Assembly (NCBI RefSeq): GCF_011620715.1 | Contig: NZ_WOYP01000084.1 | Coordinates: forward strand, 2,248-50,995 | DNA from: Microbacterium sp. | GTDB lineage: Bacteria; Actinomycetota; Actinomycetes; Actinomycetales; Microbacteriaceae | Direction of reading: 5' to 3' | Length of the DNA: 48,748 bases | Part shown: piece by piece, positions 1 to 9,368 of the stretch | Position numbering within the stretch: position 1 is the first letter of the stretch | Layout of the letters: the number at the start of each line of letters is the position of its first letter | Notes under the pieces: generated by a model | What the model was told of the DNA's origin: nothing | The model's database searches: none | What the model saw: only the letters and a program-made list of their open reading frames with translations | Position numbers and translations under genes: made by a program

Positions 1-218
1 ACCTCTTCGTGCACCCGGATGCGCGGGGGAGCGGAACCGGTGCGGCGCTCATCGAACATGTGCGCGCATGGGCGGCGGACACAGGTTGCGACAAGGTCTA
101 CTGGCTCACCCAGCGCGGCAACCACAAGGCACGGGAACTCTACGACCGGGTCGCCACCGACACCGGTTTCGTGCACTACGAGATAGACCTCGCGCCTACG
201 GCTCCCGGCGCCGTGTGA
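1..218 (+). CDS. GNAT-family N-acetyltransferase, C-terminal part (gene starts before the window)
   Basis: The reading frame is open from base 3 and closes with TGA at 216-218. The visible 70 or so residues contain the acetyl-CoA pyrophosphate-binding motif A of GNAT enzymes (LFVHPDARGSGTGAALI), followed by the NHKARELYDRV helix and a GF turn typical of the fold's last strand. It should transfer an acetyl group from acetyl-CoA to an amine, but the substrate cannot be told because the N-terminal half is missing. Its 3' end overlaps the 3' end of the converging small gene at 196-450 by 23 bases. Confidence 0.85.
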   Translation, partial: LFVHPDARGSGTGAALIEHVRAWAADTGCDKVYWLTQRGNHKARELYDRVATDTGFVHYEIDLAPTAPGAV

Positions 219-450
219 AACGCTTCTGGGCCGTCGGGGCGACGCGCGAGTTGGTGCTGGTCATCTTGCCCACCGAAGCGCGCCGCGCATCGCTGATCCT
301 GCCGATCACGAGGGCGACGGAGATTCCCCAGCTCAGCCAGGCCAGCGCGTCGCGCCACGTGAAGCGTTCTTCATTGCGCAATCCGCGCAGCAGCGTGATG
401 CCGCCGATGACCGCTGTGACGAGCCCTGTGCCGAAGAGGTACTTGCGCAT
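196..450 (-). CDS. Small membrane protein, hypothetical
   Basis: This 84-residue product starts MRKYLFGTGLVTAVIGG, has one clear hydrophobic segment at residues 5-21, a polar loop (RNEERFTWRD) and a second amphipathic to hydrophobic segment at about 34-50, and a basic tail. I do not recognise a named family. It is supported as a gene by an exact leaderless promoter signature on its strand: TAGCGT at 457-462, a six-base gap, then the ATG. It is divergent from the trehalose synthase gene and converges on the acetyltransferase. Confidence 0.6.
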   Translation of the reverse strand: MRKYLFGTGLVTAVIGGITLLRGLRNEERFTWRDALAWLSWGISVALVIGRISDARRASVGKMTSTNSRVAPTAQKRFTRRREP

Positions 451-456
451 ACGACC

Positions 457-462
457 ACGCTA
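457..462 (-). promoter_or_regulatory. -10 element TAGCGT for the small membrane protein
   Basis: Read on the minus strand this is TAGCGT, followed by ggtcgt and then the ATG at 450. The transcript would begin at or next to the start codon, giving a leaderless mRNA. Inferred from spacing only. Confidence 0.45.
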
Positions 463-493
463 CCGTGACCCGTTGCGGTCGAACCGGCGCTGT

Positions 494-499
494 TAGCCT
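494..499 (+). promoter_or_regulatory. -10 element TAGCCT for the trehalose synthase gene
   Basis: TAGCCT lies 27 bases before the GTG start at 527, with a good AGGAG ribosome site (517-521) between. A start near 506 would give a leader of about 20 bases. The element is back to back with the divergent promoter at 457-462. Confidence 0.4.
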
Positions 500-526
500 G
501 GAGGTTCCCCCGCGTCAGGAGTACGA

Positions 527-2764
527 GTGGACAAGGCCGAGTTCGTCGTCGTCGCCAACCGCCTTCCGGTGGATCGAACGGTGGACGCGGACGGGGCGGA
601 TGGCTGGCGGAGATCTCCGGGTGGCCTGGTCACCGCGCTCGAACCGGTCATGCAGAAGGCCGACGGCGCGTGGGTCGGCTGGGCCGGGCAGCCCGATGTC
701 GATCTCGAGCCTTTCGAGTTCGACGGTACGCTCCTGGTGCCGGTCACACTCAGCGCCGACGACGTCGAGTGCTACTACGAGGGCTTCTCGAACGATACGA
801 TCTGGCCGCTCTACCATGACGTCATCTCCGAGCCGCGCTACCGCCGGCTGTGGTGGGATGCCTACGTGCGGGTCAATCGCCGGTTCGCCGAAGCCGCTGC
901 CGGAGCCGCAGCGGACGGTGCGACCGTCTGGGTGCAGGACTATCAGCTGCAACTGGTGCCGCGGATGCTGCGCGACCTCCGTCCCGACCTGGTGATCGGC
1001 TACTTCCACCATATTCCCTTTCCGGCATACGGTCTGTACTCCCAGCTGCCCTGGCGCAAACAGGTGCTCGAGGGTCTGCTCGGAGCCGATGTGATCGGCT
1101 TTCAACGTGTGGCGGATGCCGGCAACTTCGCCCGCGCCGTCCGTCGGCAGCTGCGCTACGCGACGAAGGCGTCGGGCATCGCCGTTCCCGAGGCGGACGG
1201 CACGACCCGGACGGTGCTGGCGAAGGCGTTCCCGATCTCGATCGACTCGTCGTCGTATATCGAGCTGGCGCGCCGGCCCGACGTGCAGGAGCGAGCGCGT
1301 GAGATCCGGAAGAGTCTCGGCAATCCCAAGCGCATCTTCCTGGGTGTCGATCGACTCGACTACACCAAGGGCATCGGCCACCGGCTCAAGGCCTACGGCG
1401 AGCTTCTCACCGACGGGATGCTGAGCGTGCAGGATGTGACGCTCGTGCAGGTGGCCAGTCCCAGTCGTGAGCGGGTCGCGGCGTACATCCAGCTGCGCGG
1501 TGAGATCGAACTGACCGTCGGGCGCATCAACGGGGACTTCGACACGATGGGCCACACGGCGATTCGCTATCTGCATCAGGCGTACCCGCGCGAGGAGATG
1601 GTCGCGCTCTTCCTCGCGGCCGACGTCATGCTCGTCACGGCGTTGCGCGACGGAATGAACCTCGTTGCGAAAGAGTACGTCGCCTCGCGTGTCGACAACC
1701 GCGGCGTGCTGATCCTCAGCGAATTCGCCGGCGCGGCCGATGAGCTCGGCACCGCGGTGAGGGTCAATCCGCACGACATCGAAGGGCTGAAGGCGGCCAT
1801 GATGCGGGCTGTCCATATGACACCGGGCGAACAGGGGCGCCGCATGCGCGCCGCTCGCCGTCGCGTGCTCGAGCACAGCGTCGAGGACTGGTCGCGCGAG
1901 TTCCTCGAGGCGCTGGCAGAGTTCCACCCGCGCAGGACCATGACCGATGCTCACGGGACGATCGGCGTTCACGGCAGCACCGATGAAGCGAGCCTGCACG
2001 AGGCGCTGACACGAGTGGCGGCAGCCGACCGACTGCTGGTCGCACTCGACTTCGACGGTACGCTCGCCCCGCTGGAGGACGAGCCCATGCGAGCCCGCGC
2101 GCTGCCGGTGGCAGCCAAGGCGGTCGCCGCGCTTGCAGCGCTGCCCGACACCCCCGTCGCCTTCGTCTCCGGCAGGAGCATGCACGACCTCCGTGAGATC
2201 GCCGAGCACGCCGACGACGCGCAGATCTTTTTGGCCGGGTCGCACGGCGCCGAGTTGTGGGTTCCCGGCGAAGGACACCTCGACACCGAGGACGACGAGG
2301 ATGCCGCACTGCTGCGCGACGAGCTGCGCGATGCGATGACCGCTCAACTCTCTGAGTTCGAAGGAGTGTGGGTCGAGCCCAAGACCTTCGGCTTCGGCAT
2401 CCACTCCCGAGTCGCCAGTGCCGAAGACGCCCAGAAGGCTCGGGATGCGGCCGATCGGCTCGTCGCCCTTCGGGCACCGCACTGGCGTCGTCGCACGGGC
2501 CACAACATCGTGGAGTACTCGTTTCGGCACGAGGGCAAGGACTCCGCGATCGCTGCCCTGCGCGAGCGTCTCGGTGCGACGGCCGTGCTGTTCGCCGGCG
2601 ATGACGTCACGGACGAGGATGCGCTCGCAAGCCTCGGTCCGGCCGACCTCGGCGTGCGGGTCGGCCAGGGCCAGACCGCGGCGTCGGTGCGTGTGGGAAG
2701 CATCCAAGAATTGGCGGCCGCCTTGAGTCTGCTGGCGCGGATGCGGGCCGACCGCCGGGAATAG
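527..2764 (+). CDS. otsA: Bifunctional trehalose-6-phosphate synthase / trehalose-6-phosphate phosphatase
   Basis: A 745-residue fusion that makes trehalose from UDP-glucose and glucose 6-phosphate in the cytosol. Residues 1 to about 465 are a GT20 glycosyltransferase (OtsA): FVVVANRLPV at the N-terminus, WVQDYQLQLVPRMLR, GYFHHIPFPAYGLY and LGVDRLDYTKGI are family signatures. Residues about 490-740 are an HAD-type phosphatase (OtsB) with the DFDGTL motif (nucleophile D508, acid D510) and a late GDDVTDEDAL motif. OtsA and OtsB are usually separate proteins of about 470 and 250 residues. GTG start chosen for AGGAG five bases upstream. The stop is nine bases before ilvD, but ilvD seems to have its own promoter. 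Confidence 0.95.
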   Translation: MDKAEFVVVANRLPVDRTVDADGADGWRRSPGGLVTALEPVMQKADGAWVGWAGQPDVDLEPFEFDGTLLVPVTLSADDVECYYEGFSNDTIWPLYHDVISEPRYRRLWWDAYVRVNRRFAEAAAGAAADGATVWVQDYQLQLVPRMLRDLRPDLVIGYFHHIPFPAYGLYSQLPWRKQVLEGLLGADVIGFQRVADAGNFARAVRRQLRYATKASGIAVPEADGTTRTVLAKAFPISIDSSSYIELARRPDVQERAREIRKSLGNPKRIFLGVDRLDYTKGIGHRLKAYGELLTDGMLSVQDVTLVQVASPSRERVAAYIQLRGEIELTVGRINGDFDTMGHTAIRYLHQAYPREEMVALFLAADVMLVTALRDGMNLVAKEYVASRVDNRGVLILSEFAGAADELGTAVRVNPHDIEGLKAAMMRAVHMTPGEQGRRMRAARRRVLEHSVEDWSREFLEALAEFHPRRTMTDAHGTIGVHGSTDEASLHEALTRVAAADRLLVALDFDGTLAPLEDEPMRARALPVAAKAVAALAALPDTPVAFVSGRSMHDLREIAEHADDAQIFLAGSHGAELWVPGEGHLDTEDDEDAALLRDELRDAMTAQLSEFEGVWVEPKTFGFGIHSRVASAEDAQKARDAADRLVALRAPHWRRRTGHNIVEYSFRHEGKDSAIAALRERLGATAVLFAGDDVTDEDALASLGPADLGVRVGQGQTAASVRVGSIQELAAALSLLARMRADRRE

Positions 2765-2767
2765 ACT
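2762..2767 (+). promoter_or_regulatory. -10 element TAGACT for ilvD
   Basis: TAGACT overlaps the stop codon of the trehalose gene. It is followed by cggagg and the ATG of ilvD, so the spacing fits a leaderless start. The GGAGG abuts the ATG directly, which is too close to act as a normal ribosome site. Confidence 0.5.
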
Positions 2768-2773
2768 CGGAGG

Positions 2774-4495
2774 ATGCCTGGTCTCGAGAACTCCATCGAC
2801 ATCAAACCCCGAAGCCGCGTCGTCACCGACGGCATCGAGGCCACCACCTCGCGTGGAATGCTCCGTGCCGTGGGGATGGGGGATGCGGACTGGGACAAGC
2901 CCCAGATCGGCATCGCATCGAGCTGGAACGAGATCACCCCCTGCAACCTGAGCCTCGACCGGCTCGCGCAGGGCGCCAAGGAGGGCGTTCACTCCGGCGG
3001 GGGATACCCGCTGCAGTTCGGCACCATCTCGGTCTCGGACGGCATCTCGATGGGCCACGAGGGCATGCACTTCTCGCTCGTCTCGCGCGAGGTCATCGCC
3101 GACTCGGTGGAGACCGTCGTCATGGCCGAGCGCCTCGACGGCACGGTTCTGCTCGCCGGCTGCGACAAGTCGATCCCGGGGATGCTGATGGCCAGCGCCC
3201 GGCTGGACCTGTCGAGCGTCTTCCTCTACGCCGGATCGATCGCGCCCGGCTGGGTGAAGCTCAGCGACGGCCCAGCTGACTGGCGCGAAGGGAAGGACAT
3301 CACGATCATCGACTCGTTCGAGGGCGTGGGCGCCTGCATGGCGGGTCGCATGACCGAGGCCGACCTCAAACGCATCGAGTGCGCGTTCGCTCCCGGTGAG
3401 GGTGCGTGCGGCGGCATGTACACCGCGAACACGATGGCCTCCGTCGCCGAAGCGCTCGGACTGAGCCTGCCCGGCTCGGCTGCACCGGCCGCCGCCGATC
3501 GTCGCCGCGACTACTACGCGCATCGCTCGGGCGAGGCTGTCGTGAACCTGCTGCGCCTGGGCATCACGACCGGTGACATCCTCACCAAGGAGGCATTCGA
3601 GAACGCGATCGCCCTGGCCATGGCGCTCGGCGGCTCGACGAACGTCGTGCTCCACCTGCTCGCGATCGCCCGCGAGGCGCAGGTAGACCTGACGCTGCAC
3701 GACTTCAACCGCATCGGCGACAAGACTCCGCACATCGCCGACATGAAGCCGTTCGGCAAGTACGTCATGAACGACGTAGACCGTCACGGCGGCATTCCGG
3801 TCATCATGAAGGCCATGCTCGACGAGGGCCTGCTCCACGGTGATGCGCTGACCGTCACCGGCAAGACGCTCGCCGAGAACCTGCGGGAACTCGACCCCGA
3901 CCCCGTCGACGGCGACGTCATCCATCGGCTCGACGACCCGATCCATGCCACCGGCGGCATCACGATCCTGCACGGCTCGATCGCCCCCGAGGGTGCGGTG
4001 GTGAAGTCGGCCGGGTTCGACGCGAACGTCTTCGAGGGTCCGGCCCGGGTGTTCGAGCGCGAGCGTGCCGCGATGGACGCGCTCGAGGCCGGCGAGATCT
4101 CCTCGGGGGATGTCGTCGTGATCCGCTACGAGGGTCCCAAGGGCGGCCCCGGCATGCGCGAGATGCTCGCGATCACCGCCGCCATCAAGGGCGCTGGGCT
4201 CGGACAAGATGTACTACTCTTGACGGACGGCAGGTTCTCGGGCGGCACAACCGGCCTGTGTATCGGCCACATAGCACCCGAAGCGGTGGACGCTGGTCCC
4301 ATCGCCTTCGTGCGCGATGGTGATCTGATACGGGTCGATATCGCGGCTCGCACTCTCGACCTACTCGTCGACGAGGCTGAGCTGGGTTCCCGCCGCTCTG
4401 GCTGGGAGCCGCTTCCTCCGCGCTATACCCGTGGCGTCCTGGCCAAATACTCCAAGCTCGTGCGCTCCGCAGCGGAGGGCGCGGTCACGGGGTAG
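2774..4495 (+). CDS. ilvD: Dihydroxy-acid dehydratase
   Basis: A 573-residue IlvD/Edd dehydratase that converts 2,3-dihydroxy-isovalerate and 2,3-dihydroxy-3-methylvalerate to the 2-oxo acids leading to valine, leucine and isoleucine. The three cysteines expected to hold the iron-sulfur cluster are visible: C57 (ITPCNLS), C130 ([10 protein letters not shown]) and C212 ([12 protein letters not shown]). Length and sequence match actinobacterial IlvD throughout. There is a short extra stretch around residues 165-172 (GPADWREG) where relatives seem to be shorter. It heads the ilvD-ilvB-ilvN-ilvC run. The gap to ilvB is only 43 bases and has no visible attenuator. Confidence 0.97.
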   Translation: MPGLENSIDIKPRSRVVTDGIEATTSRGMLRAVGMGDADWDKPQIGIASSWNEITPCNLSLDRLAQGAKEGVHSGGGYPLQFGTISVSDGISMGHEGMHFSLVSREVIADSVETVVMAERLDGTVLLAGCDKSIPGMLMASARLDLSSVFLYAGSIAPGWVKLSDGPADWREGKDITIIDSFEGVGACMAGRMTEADLKRIECAFAPGEGACGGMYTANTMASVAEALGLSLPGSAAPAAADRRRDYYAHRSGEAVVNLLRLGITTGDILTKEAFENAIALAMALGGSTNVVLHLLAIAREAQVDLTLHDFNRIGDKTPHIADMKPFGKYVMNDVDRHGGIPVIMKAMLDEGLLHGDALTVTGKTLAENLRELDPDPVDGDVIHRLDDPIHATGGITILHGSIAPEGAVVKSAGFDANVFEGPARVFERERAAMDALEAGEISSGDVVVIRYEGPKGGPGMREMLAITAAIKGAGLGQDVLLLTDGRFSGGTTGLCIGHIAPEAVDAGPIAFVRDGDLIRVDIAARTLDLLVDEAELGSRRSGWEPLPPRYTRGVLAKYSKLVRSAAEGAVTG

Positions 4496-4538
4496 CGCCT
4501 GCCTCCAGACATCAATCTCTCGACAGAGGACCATCATC

Positions 4539-6341
4539 ATGCCCGCCGAATCGGCCACGGCCATCCCACGGCCCCCCGCTCGCACCGCCTCGGCGCCCGT
4601 GCTCACGGGCGCGCAGGCGGTTGTCCGCTCCCTCGAGCTGCTCGGCGTCACCGACGTCTTCGGTCTGCCGGGCGGTGCGATCCTGCCCGTGTACGACCCG
4701 CTCATGGACAGCTCTGAGCTGCGTCACATCCTCGTGCGCCACGAGCAGGGCGCCGGCCATGCGGCCGAGGGCTATGCCGCGGCATCCAACAAGGTCGGCG
4801 TCGCCATCGCGACCTCCGGCCCCGGCGCGACCAACCTGGTCACCGCGATCGCGGACGCCTACATGGACTCGGTGCCGATCGTCTGCATCACCGGCCAGGT
4901 CTTCTCGACCCTGATGGGGACGGATGCCTTCCAGGAGGCGGACATCGTCGGTATCACGATGCCGATCACGAAGCATTCGTTCCTGGTCAAGCGCGCCGAG
5001 GAGATTCCTGGAGCGATCGCCGCGGCGTTCGAGATCGCCGGCACCGGCCGCCCGGGCCCGGTTCTCGTGGACATCACGAAGGATGCCCAGCAGGCGGAGG
5101 TGCCTTTCGTGTGGCCGCCGAAGCTCGACCTGCCCGGCTACCGTCCGGTGACCAAGGCGCACGGCAAGCAGATCCAGGCCGCCGCGCAGATGCTCGCCGA
5201 GGCCAAGAAGCCCGTGCTCTACGTCGGTGGCGGCGCCATCCGCGCGCGGGCGTCGGCTGAGCTGCTCACCCTCGCCGAGACGACCGGCGCGCCTGTCGTG
5301 ACCACGCTCATGGCGCGCGGAGCCTTCCCCGATTCGCATACGCAGCACCTCGGGATGCCAGGCATGCACGGCACCGTTCCGGCGGTGCTCGCCCTGCAGG
5401 AGGCTGACCTGATCGTCTCGCTCGGGGCGAGGTTCGATGACCGCGTGACCGGCAACGCGGCACTGTTCGCGCCGAACGCCAAGGTCGTGCACGTCGATAT
5501 CGACCCGGCCGAGATCGGCAAGATCCGCACCGCGGACGTGCCGATCGTGGGTGACCTGAAGGATGTGCTGGTCGACCTCGAGGCGGCGTTCCGCAGCCAG
5601 ATCGCGAGCGAAGGCCCCGACACCGAGGCGTGGTGGTCGTACCTGGACGGACTGCGCACCGAGTTCCCGCTCGGCTACGCACAGCCGGCCGACGGCCTGA
5701 TGTCGCCGCAGTACGTGATCTCGCGCATCGGCGAGCTGACCGGTCCGGAGGGCATCTTCGCCGCCGGCGTCGGCCAGCACCAGATGTGGGCTGCGCAGTT
5801 CATCAAGTACGAGCGCCCCAACGCGTGGCTCAACTCCGGCGGCGCCGGCACCATGGGCTACTCGGTGCCTGCGGCCATGGGGGCGAAGGTCGCCGAGCCC
5901 TCCCGCCACGTGTGGGCGATCGACGGCGACGGCTGCTTCCAGATGACCAATCAGGAGCTCGCCACCTGCACGATCAACAACATCCCGATCAAGGTCGCGA
6001 TCATCAACAACTCGTCGCTGGGCATGGTGCGCCAATGGCAGAGCCTGTTCTACGACGGCCGCTATTCCCACACCGACCTGAACACGGGTCACGGCACCGT
6101 CCGCATCCCCGATTTCGTCAAGCTCGCCGAGGCATACGGCTGCCTCGCGATCCGCGTCGAGAACGAGGAGGACGTGGATGCCGCGATCATGCTCGCGCTC
6201 GCGACCAACGACCGCCCCGTCGTGATCGACTTCGTGGTCAGCGCGGAGGCGATGGTGTGGCCGATGGTGCCGCAGGGCGTCAGCAACAGCTATGTGCAGT
6301 ACGCGCGCGACCACTCGCCGTCGTTCGATGAGGAGGCCTGA
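4539..6341 (+). CDS. ilvB: Acetolactate synthase large (catalytic) subunit
   Basis: A 600-residue thiamine diphosphate enzyme that condenses two pyruvates to acetolactate, or pyruvate with 2-oxobutyrate to acetohydroxybutyrate. It shows the catalytic glutamate in [14 protein letters not shown] (E69), [16 protein letters not shown], the central domain [14 protein letters not shown], and the TPP motif starting [11 protein letters not shown] and ending IINN. The start at 4539 has AGAGGA eight bases upstream. An in-frame extension to 4431 would overlap ilvD and has no ribosome site. The first 20 or so residues are rich in Pro and Ala, as in relatives. The regulatory subunit follows after three bases. 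Confidence 0.97.
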   Translation: MPAESATAIPRPPARTASAPVLTGAQAVVRSLELLGVTDVFGLPGGAILPVYDPLMDSSELRHILVRHEQGAGHAAEGYAAASNKVGVAIATSGPGATNLVTAIADAYMDSVPIVCITGQVFSTLMGTDAFQEADIVGITMPITKHSFLVKRAEEIPGAIAAAFEIAGTGRPGPVLVDITKDAQQAEVPFVWPPKLDLPGYRPVTKAHGKQIQAAAQMLAEAKKPVLYVGGGAIRARASAELLTLAETTGAPVVTTLMARGAFPDSHTQHLGMPGMHGTVPAVLALQEADLIVSLGARFDDRVTGNAALFAPNAKVVHVDIDPAEIGKIRTADVPIVGDLKDVLVDLEAAFRSQIASEGPDTEAWWSYLDGLRTEFPLGYAQPADGLMSPQYVISRIGELTGPEGIFAAGVGQHQMWAAQFIKYERPNAWLNSGGAGTMGYSVPAAMGAKVAEPSRHVWAIDGDGCFQMTNQELATCTINNIPIKVAIINNSSLGMVRQWQSLFYDGRYSHTDLNTGHGTVRIPDFVKLAEAYGCLAIRVENEEDVDAAIMLALATNDRPVVIDFVVSAEAMVWPMVPQGVSNSYVQYARDHSPSFDEEA

Positions 6342-6344
6342 GCG

Positions 6345-7953
<1,609 letters not shown>

Positions 7954-8043
7954 CCTTTCGCGATTTCGGAGAATCGCGCCGGATTCGGATCGAATCGGTG
8001 TGATTCTCCGAGTTCCGCGCGCATCTCCGATGTCGCGGTACGA

Positions 8044-8080
8044 AAAGGGTCGCCCCCATAAGGGGCGGCCCTTTGTATCT
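8044..8080 (+). terminator. Rho-independent terminator after ilvC
   Basis: A 13-bp stem (8044-8056 with 8062-8074, one G-U pair) around a five-base loop, with A-run and T-run at the outer ends. It starts 91 bases after the ilvC stop. Confidence 0.8.
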
Positions 8081-8289
8081 TTCCACGCGGGTTCCACTCC
8101 TTCCCAGCAGCCCGAACCAATGCTGATTCGGGCAGGAAATCCCTGATCATGGCTGATCTCGGCGAACTCGCATCGAGCGACTGCTCGTGACGGCGCAGTG
8201 AACGGGTCTGCGGTTCTCAGGACCGAGTGCCCGGCCGACGCGGAGGATCGCTGGCCGGGCACCTCGCTGCGCCGCGAAGACGGCGCGGC

Positions 8290-8295
8290 TACGCT
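8290..8295 (+). promoter_or_regulatory. -10 element TACGCT for the membrane protein at 8302
   Basis: TACGCT, then gagaac, then ATG at 8302: the same hexamer plus six-base gap seen at other starts in this window. No ribosome site is present, which fits a leaderless message. Confidence 0.5.
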
Positions 8296-8301
8296 GAGAA
8301 C

Positions 8302-8883
8302 ATGGCCCGTGGCACAGACGACGACGCCCTCGCATGGGGCGGTGACGACGATCCGACGCTCGATGTCGGAGCGAAGCCTGCCGCGACCGTACCGCCGGCG
8401 GACCGCGAGCCCGAGCCCGAGCCCGACACGGGGGTCGAATCCGAGGCCCATCCGGATGCGTCGACGGCGGATGCCGAGCCCAAGGCACTCCCGGACGGCT
8501 TCACCGCGGTCGGCAAGGGCAGCGACGAAGTGGGTCACGTCCACGCGGACGGGTCGATCACGATGCCCGGCGGTCGCACGCCGATGGGCAATGCGACGCT
8601 GATCACCCTCGGCATCCTTGGCGGGGTGTACCTGATCTACGCGATCGGCTGGGTGATCGGGGGCTTGCGACTCCAAGACGTTCCGCGCAACGCGTATCTG
8701 CTGACCGACCTGATGTACCAAGGTGCCTTCTGGCTCGCCGTCCTCGCACCGCTCCTGTGGTTCGGCACCGTTTTCCTGCTCACGATGCGCTCGAAGCCGT
8801 GGGCGCGATTCGCATGGCTCATCGCCGGTGCGGCGCTGCTGCTGCCGTGGCCGTTCGTCATGATCGGGACGGTGGGACAGTGA
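8302..8883 (+). CDS. Hypothetical membrane protein, acidic N-terminus and three transmembrane segments
   Basis: 193 residues. The first 95 or so are acidic and low in complexity (runs of Glu-Pro, Asp-Asp), presumably disordered. Three hydrophobic segments follow at roughly residues 98-120, 138-158 and 167-189. I do not recognise a functional family. Similar proteins sit beside serA in related genomes and often carry misleading automatic names. The next gene's GTG overlaps this stop codon (8880-8883), so the two are translationally coupled and probably work together in the membrane. Confidence 0.8.
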   Translation: MARGTDDDALAWGGDDDPTLDVGAKPAATVPPADREPEPEPDTGVESEAHPDASTADAEPKALPDGFTAVGKGSDEVGHVHADGSITMPGGRTPMGNATLITLGILGGVYLIYAIGWVIGGLRLQDVPRNAYLLTDLMYQGAFWLAVLAPLLWFGTVFLLTMRSKPWARFAWLIAGAALLLPWPFVMIGTVGQ

Positions 8884-9218
8884 GCAGCACGACGCTCAAG
8901 CGCACCAACCCCACGTGGCTGGTCGTCGCCATCGCCGGGGTGTTCGGCCTGTTCTACGCGTACGCGGTGTGGAACGCGCTGGGCAACCTGATCCAGGCCG
9001 CACAGCTGCTGACCGGCCTGAACGCGCTCGGCTGGTTCATCTGGATCTTCGCCACGGTGTTTCCGATCATCGCATTCGGCGCCGCCCTCGCGATCGGGTG
9101 GCGGCGACCTGCGCATCACTTCATCCTCGTGATGCTCACCGGGCTCGCATTGACCGCGGTGTTCTGGCTCAATGTCGTCGCGTACACGACCCTGAACACG
9201 GCATCCCTGCTGAACTGA
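8880..9218 (+). CDS. Hypothetical small membrane protein, three transmembrane segments
   Basis: 112 residues with hydrophobic segments at roughly 13-33, 50-72 and 80-104. The GTG start at 8880 overlaps the TGA of the previous gene in a GTGA junction, so no separate ribosome site is needed. No motif tells its function. It is probably a partner of the upstream membrane protein. The next gene, serA, has its own promoter. Confidence 0.8.
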   Translation: MSSTTLKRTNPTWLVVAIAGVFGLFYAYAVWNALGNLIQAAQLLTGLNALGWFIWIFATVFPIIAFGAALAIGWRRPAHHFILVMLTGLALTAVFWLNVVAYTTLNTASLLN

Positions 9219-9267
9219 TCCCGCCTCGGCGGTCGTCACACGCGCGGGACCGCGCGGGCCGAGCCGA

Positions 9268-9273
9268 TAGAGT
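9268..9273 (+). promoter_or_regulatory. -10 element TAGAGT for serA
   Basis: TAGAGT is followed after five bases by an ATG (9279) in frame with serA. A transcript from here would have an 88-base leader to the preferred start at 9369, or it would be leaderless and add 30 residues. Confidence 0.45.
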
Positions 9274-9368
9274 GTGACATGAATGCGCCCCGATGGCGTG
9301 CGGCGCAGCATCCACTCGTCTTTCCCCGGCCGCGTCCTGCGTGCCCACGCTCCAAAGGATCCGCTGTC

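Larger units (their letters stand above)
7954..8301. other. Structured intergenic region (348 bases)
   Basis: No gene is supported here. It contains four inverted repeats: perfect 10-base arms at 7966-7975 and 8002-8011 enclosing a smaller perfect palindrome (7982-7996); the terminator at 8044-8074; 7-base arms at 8110-8116 and 8127-8133; and perfect 10-base arms at 8227-8236 and 8253-8262. The last lies just upstream of the next promoter. Confidence 0.6.

Noticed and set aside
1934..1942. An internal start giving a separate OtsB
   Set aside because: An in-frame ATG at 1940 has AGGA only two bases away. The frame is continuous with OtsA, so a fusion is the simplest reading, though some internal initiation cannot be excluded.
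515..4207. A 1230-codon reading frame antisense to the trehalose and ilvD genes
   Set aside because: It is a shadow produced by the codon use of GC-rich genes on the other strand. It has no ribosome site and no recognisable domain, and two well-known genes occupy the same DNA.
4431..4538. A longer start for ilvB
   Set aside because: It overlaps ilvD, has no ribosome site, and the extra 36 residues are absent from IlvB relatives as I know them. AGAGGA supports 4539.
4496..4538. An attenuator or leader peptide before ilvB
   Set aside because: The 43-base gap holds no run of Val, Leu or Ile codons and no hairpin.
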